A DNA stretch of 22,864 nucleotides from Apostichopus californicus (lineage: Eukaryota > Echinodermata > Holothuroidea > Aspidochirotida > Stichopodidae). The notes under the pieces are model-generated. The model was not told the origin of the DNA. It worked only from the letters and a program-made list of their open reading frames with translations, and ran no database searches. Positions 10,201 to 19,200 of this stretch are shown in pieces. The stretch is from assembly GCA_020650975.1 (NCBI GenBank), contig JAIPMN010132518.1, forward strand, positions 1-22,864, read 5' to 3'. Each line of letters opens with the position of its first letter. Position 1 is the first letter of the stretch. Made by a program: the position numbers and the translations under genes.

Positions 10201-13200
10201 TTTCAGACATTGAACTCTATTGACCTCAAATGACCTTTGATCTCCACCAATTATAATAATCTTCATGTACTCACTAACACAAATCCACATACCAAATGTC
10301 AGGTCTGGTCATCATGTACACTTTGAGTTATCATGCTTACAAACTTGAATCACATAAACACACACGCACATACACACAAGCTAACTTGAAGGCAAAGCAT
10401 ACTTGCCTGCCAATGGCAAGTAACCCAATATCTTTTTAATTTTATCTGTAGTAACAGCAACAAGCAGAATTGTTCAAATGAGAATATTTCATCACTTTCA
10501 CAGACTAACCTTCAAAAGTCAATGACGTTCAAGAACTAAGAAAGAGGTATTTCGATTTCCCTACTTTTCCCCAACCATCCTGTTTTCCAGACTGCTTGGA
10601 ACCATCAGTAGTTCAATGACACCAGGCTTCTGTACCTCATATAAGTGTGGGGAAATAGCTACACGTTTATGGCATTCTCATACATTTTCTGCAAATTCAA
10701 AGATGCTTTTTGGCTAGCTGGAGACTGGACTCTTTCATTGCAAATATCTTGGTATCAATTAATTGCCATCACTATTACCCACTCAATCAAGTATGTTTTA
10801 TAATCTTGACGGCCCATGCTTGCCCAACAAAAGCAAGATAAAATACAGAAATAAACCTTTACATGGAAATGTGGCACTTACAGGGAGACAAAAATATTCC
10901 ACATTGCTAGGTGAAAAGTGTACCTCAATATCTTATTACTTAACTCTAAAAATGATTGTGTGAATGTGACTTATGTTTAATTCATTAATGTAGGAAATGG
11001 ATTATAGTTATTGATTTGTGATGCCTTGACACATGTTTTACTCTTTACTTTCCTTTTACAATCATGAGACTTCATCAAATTTTCAAACGTATACATTGTG
11101 GTTAAACATGCTATTAGAATGCGCTCGGTTTTCCCAACTTGAGTAAGAGATTGTTCAATGGGAACGGGTACCAGGGAACCGTCCGAAAAAGTTATTTCCT
11201 GGTCCAAGCTTTTACTACCTGGTCTGGAAATACGTGGAAACCACTGACACTGTTCTTCATTTCAGTTTCACTTTTATTTGCATTAATGAAAGGGAGGATA
11301 AAAATATGCTCTTCAGTAATTACATCATTTGGTGATATTACCTTTTATCTTGATTTGTTTAAGTGTAGAATTTGGTGAAAACTTTGCACTGATTAGCCTT
11401 AGCAAGGTCATTGCATACTTGCATAATTTCAATGCAACAAAAATTGACCTTGGTACTCTTGCACAGCTCATAAAGTTGACCACCCCAGAATCAAATTTCT
11501 TGGACCGGTCCCACAATAGTTGAACAGAACTTTCCATAATCAAGTAACATGTGATAAGGGTTGATTGATGTAGTTTTAAGGACTTTCCAACTAATCTATA
11601 AATAGCCAGGACCACCTGGGGCATGCTAGCCTTAGTGCACAGCAATGAAAGAACATTTGGATAGGACTAATACAAGTATGATATTGCTGGTGCTGTATAA
11701 GTGCTGAAAGTTTCTTGTAAGAAAGTCATTTTTCACAAACTATGCCGTCAATTGTCTCCCATTACTTAATTTCAGCAATTTATGCAAATATACCCCAACG
11801 AATGCTTCAAGAAAATCTTACAATCATGCACTGTTTGGCTCGAATGGCCATAGAGTTACACACTTGGAAGTTAAAAACTTTTTCAAAGGCCAATCAAAAC
11901 CATCATTGGGGGAAACATTGCATGTGCTGTTAAAAAGTAATTTTAACATGTAAGTGGTAACTATAAACATACAGTCTTGCAATATAAATTAATTCATGGG
12001 TTGTTTACAGTTTTACCATATAAGTGACTGACGGCCTGCATAGCCTATATATGTAGTAACTTTAAGATAAGATAAGATAAGATAAACTTTATTAAACCCC
12101 ACAAAGGGTAATTGAATGCTCGTATAAAACAAGTATATAACATTTAAAAAGATAAGAGATTACAAAGTATGAAAACATGTGTACATATACAACAGGAGGA
12201 ACGATCAAATACCCGAAACAATACATTGCACTGTGAGAAGAAGTACAGTAGGTTGTGTTGTTTCATGCATTGTGGATCGAATGAAGGAAGAGGGGTGTCT
12301 GTTAGTTCTAGCCAACGGCAGCCTCATCTTACCAATTCTAGGGATGATCGCTCTATCCAGAAACTATCCGAAAATCAATCACCATTTCTTTTGTCTTATT
12401 AACATTAAGTTCTAGAAAGTTCTGTCCACAATAGGTGACAAAGTTTTGTATTTGTTGTAAGTATGCAATATCATCATCTTTCGTTATCAAACCTATCAAT
12501 GCGGTGTCATCTGAAAATTTGACCAAAGAGCAGCTTCCATGGGTGGACCTCACATCAGATGTATACGTGAAAAGGAATGGTGCTAGGACCGTACCTTGCG
12601 GTGCACCTGTGTTGGATGTGATAATATCAGATGTTCTATCAGATGCTCGGATATTTACATACTGTGATCTATTAGTAAGATAATTGAAAATCCACGAGAT
12701 AAGGTCATGGCGAATATTCATTCCTAATAATTTATTAACTAAAATGTGGGGCTGAATAGTGTTAAAAGCAGATGAAAAATCAAAAAACATAACTCTTGCA
12801 GTGTGACCCAGATTTGTGTATTCGAGATGTGAATACAATCTTTCGAGACTATATAGAACGGCATCTTCCGTACTGCGTTTAAGCCTATACCCAAATTGCA
12901 TCGAATCTAGATATTGATCCACCATGGGTTTCAGAAGCTTTAAGATGAAATGCTCACATACTTTCATTGCAACTGAAGTCAGAGCCACTGGTCTTTGATC
13001 ATTCATGCATGTAATAATCGGTTTCTTGGGCACTGGGATTATGCAAGAGCGTTCCATGCAGTTGGTATAGTATATGTACTAAATGAAAGATTAAAAATGA
13101 TTGCAAATATATTGGCAAGTTGATTAGCACAAACTTTCAACACACGTGGCTGCAGCCCATTTCAACACACGTGGCTGCAGCCCATCCGGGCCAGCGGCCT

Positions 13201-16200
13201 TCGATGGATTTAGTTTGGCAAACTCGTGGCATACTTCATCTGCAGTTACAGTTAAAAATGCATCAGGGTGCATGTCATTACTGGATAATAAATTATGCAG
13301 TTCGTCGGCCTCCTCTGAAAAATCGTGGCAATCAAACCTATTATAGAACATATTTAGTTCATTGGCATATTCAATCGATGTATCGGGTAATTTATACGAG
13401 TTCTTTGTATCATTTGTGAAACCACTCATCAGTCGCATGCCAGTCCAAACTTGTTTCATATTGTTCTCGGTAAAGTGTCCCTCTATTTTACGTCTGTACG
13501 TGTCCTTCTCCTTCTTCAATACCTTCTTGAGTTCTTTTTGGACAGCTTTCAATCCGTCTTTATCCCCTTGTCCATAGACTTGTTTCTTCTTATTGATAAT
13601 CGACTTGACCTCCCTCGTAATCCATGGTTTGTTATTTGGGTAGACTTTAATCTGTTTGACAGGCACTGTGCATTCAACACAGAAGTTTATATAGTCGGAG
13701 ATCGTTTGAGTAAGTTCATCTATCCCATCGGTGGCTTCGACGAATACATTCCAGTCATTGAGATCTAAAGAGGATTGTAGGTGATCAGTGGCTGTACGAT
13801 TCCATTGTTTCACTGTGAGCAGTTTCGGTTTCTGCCTCTGTACAATAGGTCGGTATTTCGGTTACATTATAATCAAATCGTGGTCCGATTTCCCAAGCTT
13901 TGTTATCGGTGATGCTACGTAAGCCTCTTTTACATTGGAGTAGCACAAGTCTAAGGTGGCTTCGCCGCGAGTAGGACAATGGACATGTTGGTAATAGTTT
14001 ACACTTGTTTTCCTCAATGAACAGTGGTTGAAGTCTCCATCGATGACAACAAAGGCATTAGGATGAGCTGTCTCTAAATCTTGAATAAGAGCACTTAACT
14101 CATTAGCGGCAGCTCTGGCAACACTGCGATTGGGTACATACGTTGTAAGATGGATAACATGCAAAAATTCCCTGGGGAGATAATAGGGTCTCAACCCAAC
14201 AACTAGAACTTCCACGTTCGTAGAGCATAGGTAGTGTTTCGTTGTGACGTTATTCGGATGACACCATTGTTCGTAAACATATAGGCAAACTCCTCCCTTC
14301 TGTTTGTCTGCCAGATTTAGGTCTCTGTCTCCCCTTTAGGCTTATGTATGCTATTATTCTATAGATTGAGTTGGGTTTCAGGTTGATTGCACAATGAACA
14401 GGTACCCAAGGGACCAACCAAAATAGGCAATTGGGTACCTAGGAGCAAATATTTGGACTGTTCCCATCACTAAGACATTTACAGCATATTTTTTTAAACA
14501 GACAACTTTGAATATCAGAATATTCTAAGTTAATAGTTTACCTTTCTCAATGTGACTCCTTATATCTTCTCTTCCATACTGTCCAAGAAGAATGAGAAAA
14601 CTCTGCAGATGAGCTTGATGCCCTTCATGTATATCTTTCCACCAACTCTGCAGCACAGATTCTAACCTGAAGAAGTCCCTATGCTCCTTTTTTGTGCTTG
14701 CTCTCCATTTATCCATCAACTTCAGTTCAGAGATCAATCCATGACAGAGTTTGCTATCAGCAACTATAGCTTGAACTTCATACCCAGAAAATGGATATGG
14801 TGGTGGTTCTAGGAATGAATAAATAATAAATACATGCAGTTACTTCATAGGACAAACAAGAAAAGACTCACAGATACTTAACAATATACAATACCATTTG
14901 CATGACTTAAAGCAAACTTCTCATGTAGTGTGAAACTGTTGCCTAAAAACACTTGCATATAAATTTAGATGTGGCTTCACTCAATCTACCCCATAGGCAT
15001 TTTGCTATTTTTATTTATCCGGCTATACAAAATCATGCAGTGCACAAGTTTAAGATTTTCATAAAACATGTGGGAGGTGACATAATGTGGAGTTCTGCTT
15101 TGAGCCTTAGATTAAATTCAAACAACTATTTACAAATGGAAGCAAAATTTGTTGTTATTGTTGCTAACTTCTCATTCAGAACTCAACAAAAGCATAATAA
15201 CCTCATCAACATTTCAACAGACTTTGAACTTCTTTTTTCTAAGCTAAACTGAGTATTTATCAACACAGCAGAACCAATAAAGTATGGTAATTATAAAAAA
15301 CAATTCATTCTTTTTAAACCAAGAGGAATTACTACCTTCTAGATGGCTGAACAGAAGGACTTATTTATTTGGGAAACAATTGTCAATCTACAGACAGTTT
15401 GTAAGCATCAACATATTTTATACTAATACAATTATACACTTCAAAAATGCATTCATTAATATCTCCGGGATAGTAACCGTTTTAATGGATTCATAGAGAA
15501 AAGTTTACTTTGACCTAATGATATGCAGATTTCTTTCAATCCGTCATCTAATCCACCAATTTCTGAAATTTCCAATCATGCAAATAATCAAAACACAAAC
15601 TAATTTTGAAACATTTCAGAGAATTTCATCAATGAAGATCACAATAGCTCAAGACCTTCATCTAATCTGTGAACAGATTGTAGCTATTGAGGTTAACAGA
15701 TAAAGAATGTCAGGAATAGTCCTAACATCAGCTCTTCATGTGGTGTTTTCTACCTGATTATAAACCTTGTAAAAGATTTGAAAGATCACATTATTTTAGA
15801 AAATGATTATGTAGTTTAAAAGGGCATCTATAAACATATGCTACCTTATCAATACTGTTGCATGACAATCATCAAATATATGAACAGATAAGCCTCAATG
15901 CTACAGTCATAGGTACTAGTAATACTGACCTGCTTTTGAAATATAACTGGTAGGTCTGGTGGTCCACGGTTGTTTTGTATCACTAGTAAACCTCTCTTCC
16001 TCACCGATGCTAGTTCCTGAGGGTATTCTGTGATCATCCTGAATGGTATCTGATGGCATAGAAGACATCTCTACTGATTCTAATTCATACTGAATTGATT
16101 TTTTGCCTTTCTTATGCCATACCTTAATTCTCCCTCCTTTTCACACTGACCATCATCTGTTTACTGATGTTTTGTTGCTGGACAAAATGGGATACAGAAG

Positions 16201-19200
16201 TAAAACTAGTTCTAGTATCAAGACTGTTGTGTTACAGCTTTTAGGAAATTTACTAAAATATTAACAAAACATGAAAGGGGATACACTATCCTTTATAAGT
16301 ATGCAACAGATAGTTTGTAAGCATCAACATATCATATACTAAAACAATTACACCTTTTAAATGCATTCATCAATATCTCCAGGATAGTTACCTTTCTAGT
16401 GGATTCATTGAGAAAGTTTTAGTCATCTAAATTGACCTATGATATGCAAATTACTGTCAATCCCCCATCGCTCGTATCCAATCATGCAAATAATCAGTAG
16501 TCGAAATTCTCTGAATCTTATTTTAGTATTACAGTAAGTATACTACTTACCGTCTTTTGTAAGTTTTTCCTTCTTAGTAAATGTTTGCATTTCTGTCAGG
16601 AACCGTGAGTCAGGTTTACATCTGCTTAGAGGTAAAATCAACCCCTTGCCATACCGACAGTTAAAACATCTGGTGCCACTAAAAGTTCCATCAGTTCCTC
16701 CAACATCAAGATAGTTATCCTTTGAATAAAACCAGAGGGAAACCCCTTACAGTGGTTTCTTGCCTTTAAATACATTACATATACAGCACAAAGAGTAGTT
16801 TGCAAGCTAACACAGGCTGAAGTTCATACTGCTGATGGGGAGCAGTATAAATCTAAACAGAGTCAGGGCTTACATGGTTTGATAACAGGGAATCGTGGGA
16901 CATAATACCACAATGATGAAAGAACGACATTTGTTTTGGATGCTCTCTAAACAACAAAGGGTTGAATTAGCATGTATTGTTAGCCTAATGAGATCGATTA
17001 GAAATTTTGGCATTTGGACCTCTGCTGACCCCTAATGACCACTGACTTCCACCAAAATAATACGGTTCTTGTACTCACTGTAAGAAAGAAACATGCTAAA
17101 TACGAGATATGTAATATGTGATGTAACCTATCTTGGGATATCGTGTTTACAAGGTTTGTGTTTGTGTGACATTTGATGACCCCAAATGAACTTTGACCTT
17201 CACCCAAAACAATAGGGTTCTTGTACTAATTATAGTGAAGCCATATGCCAAATATGAAAACTGCAGGTGCAGTTGTTACCTATCTTGAGATATCTTGTTT
17301 ACAAGCTAGGGCGTCATATATACACACACACACGCACACATACACACCCTCACAAACTTGCCTACCTATGGCAAAGTAACCAATAAGCAAGCAATGGCAT
17401 ATTACTAAACAACAGAATGTAACACCTATGTTGATAGCACAAAGACACTTTGCACACAGGTAAACACTTGCTAATACCATGAACTTTAGAGCAGATTAAG
17501 GTGAAGTCATAAGTTTTCAGCGTTGTGGAAAAAGGACAGAAAAAATAAAATTGAAATTGATGAATTTACATGGAAGACATGCCTTGTTATTTGATAATTT
17601 TCAACTTATTATTAACCCCTTTATTTGCAGTGTAAGCCAACTTGCGAGTACCGGCCTAGAACTAGCACCCTATAGCTATGATTTAAACACACATGTACGT
17701 TAGTGAGCACAAATCATCACACTAGAAAACTCTTATTCTTTTGGTAACTAGTTAGTTTTTGTTAATTTCTGTTGTGCATGAGCATGTGGTTGCCAGAGTA
17801 TGGAAGGTAAGCACATACTCCCTATACTTTTGTTAATTCTTAGAAAATGGAAAAAACACGGAATGGGATGAGAAAACGGAAAAAAAAAAAAAAGTGACAT
17901 ATTTACAAAACAGAATTTCAAGTTTGGAAAACGGAAAATATTATGGCTATAGATTAAGGAAAGTGTTTTTTATATAATCAGGACTATTTTGGAGGATAAG
18001 ATATTGTAATTGACTGCTCATTGAAGCCGGTAATGGCTATACTTTAGTTGTCATACTGTAACAATGGTTCCATGGTAAAATGAATGTTTCTGAGTAGCAA
18101 TGATAGTATTGAATGGGCAACTGGTGGGGTCTTATGAATAGCCACGTCCGGACAAAGGTTAAGGGCCATAGGTCAATAAATACCTCAGATCTGACTTACC
18201 AGTTCCACACCAGCAAGTATGCCATGTCCATCTATTCCTGTGATTTCACCAATCCATGCAATGACACCTGATAAAGTCTGTTCACCATAGTTGACCTCCA
18301 CCAAGGAATCTAAGGTTAAGTCTGGGTAAGGGGGTTCTTCAGGTGGTACACCACCAACTGCCCCTTCTGATTGGTTTGTTACCTCTGGAGGGTCAATTGA
18401 TCCATCTAAAGGAACATGACAAAAAATATGTGTGACATCCACTTTTAAATATAATATAAAACTATGGAATGCATTTGTTATACAAAACATGTATAATGAT
18501 ATGATTTCTGTGCAGAGTATTAGAAAATGTTAGGACAACTTTTGGGCAACACAGAACACTGAAAATGAAAACTGAAATTTTGCAACTCTGTAGACGTTAG
18601 CCAAATGTGTTTGAAATTAATGATGATATCAAATTAAGAATATTCAGTGTTTGTAAAACTAGGATCATACATGTGAATACATTTGTACTACTTTTGATAT
18701 TATTCACATATTTCCATAAATCTTACAAACTTTAGTAGTAAATACTCATTTGGAAAAAAAAAGTACTCCTCTTGGTTGAATAATTTCATGCAAGTGAGCA
18801 GATGCTCAGTTTAAAATAATTTGATACTTGATAGATAATTTCAAGTCAGTCAGAGAATGGGTATCTTTATTATTATGTCTGCCAATATCACAAACAACTA
18901 CACCGCAGCAGTCTTTAAATGTAAAAATGATGTAATACCTGAAAGTTCAGCTAATGCTTCTCTGTGTTCATAAATTTCAAGCAGCTTTTGCAAATTTTGA
19001 AAGGTTTCCAACTCTCCAAACCGTTTCGATTGCTTTTTCTTCCAAGCAACTATTACAGCTAAAAGATGATCTTTTTTGACACTATCAGGTTTATAACGAT
19101 TAAAGTCTTCATGGTTCAATGTTAACATATCCATCAATTGTTGCTGACTAAGACAGAGTTTTTCTGCCACTTTCTGCATGTTCATCCTGGTGAGTCTTCT

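Larger units (their letters stand above)
12066..14340 (-). mobile_element. 5'-truncated CR1/Rex1-like non-LTR retrotransposon
   Basis: On the minus strand the element reads: partial endonuclease (from about 14334), the region joining endonuclease to reverse transcriptase, the RT palm, a short C-terminal remnant (about 12267-12346), a 3' tail containing AATAAAG, and a terminal microsatellite of four TTATC units (GATAA on the plus strand, 12066-12085). It is sense to the host gene, inside its 7-kb intron. It has lost its 5' end and part of the RT C-terminus, and its frame is broken at least three times. The class is inferred from domain order and motifs shared with the jockey/CR1/Rex1 superfamily. 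No clear target-site duplication was found. Confidence 0.85.
7518..14541 (-). other. 7-kb intron between death domains 4 and 3, a store of mobile elements
   Basis: GT-AG intron of 7024 bases carrying the repeat arrays at 8137-8560 and 9660-10430, an L2/CR1-like fragment, a hairpin at 9485-9522 and the CR1/Rex1-like element at 12066-14340. The remaining parts (7518-8136, 8600-9185, 10431-12065 and 14341-14541) are AT-rich and show no exon-like frame with suitable splice sites and no recognised RNA gene. Confidence 0.7.

Noticed and set aside
12179..12683. Plus-strand open frames over the CR1/Rex1-like element
   Set aside because: They are shadows of the minus-strand reverse transcriptase and its 3' region and show no conserved motif.
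15849..16037. ATG-started minus-strand frame over the linker exon
   Set aside because: It reaches the donor at 15929 in phase 0, incompatible with both neighbouring exons. The overlapping phase-1 frame is preferred.
17319..17348. CA-rich tract considered as a stand-alone microsatellite or Z-DNA site
   Set aside because: The same imperfect tract recurs at the end of the other repeat array, so it is better treated as part of that repeat family.
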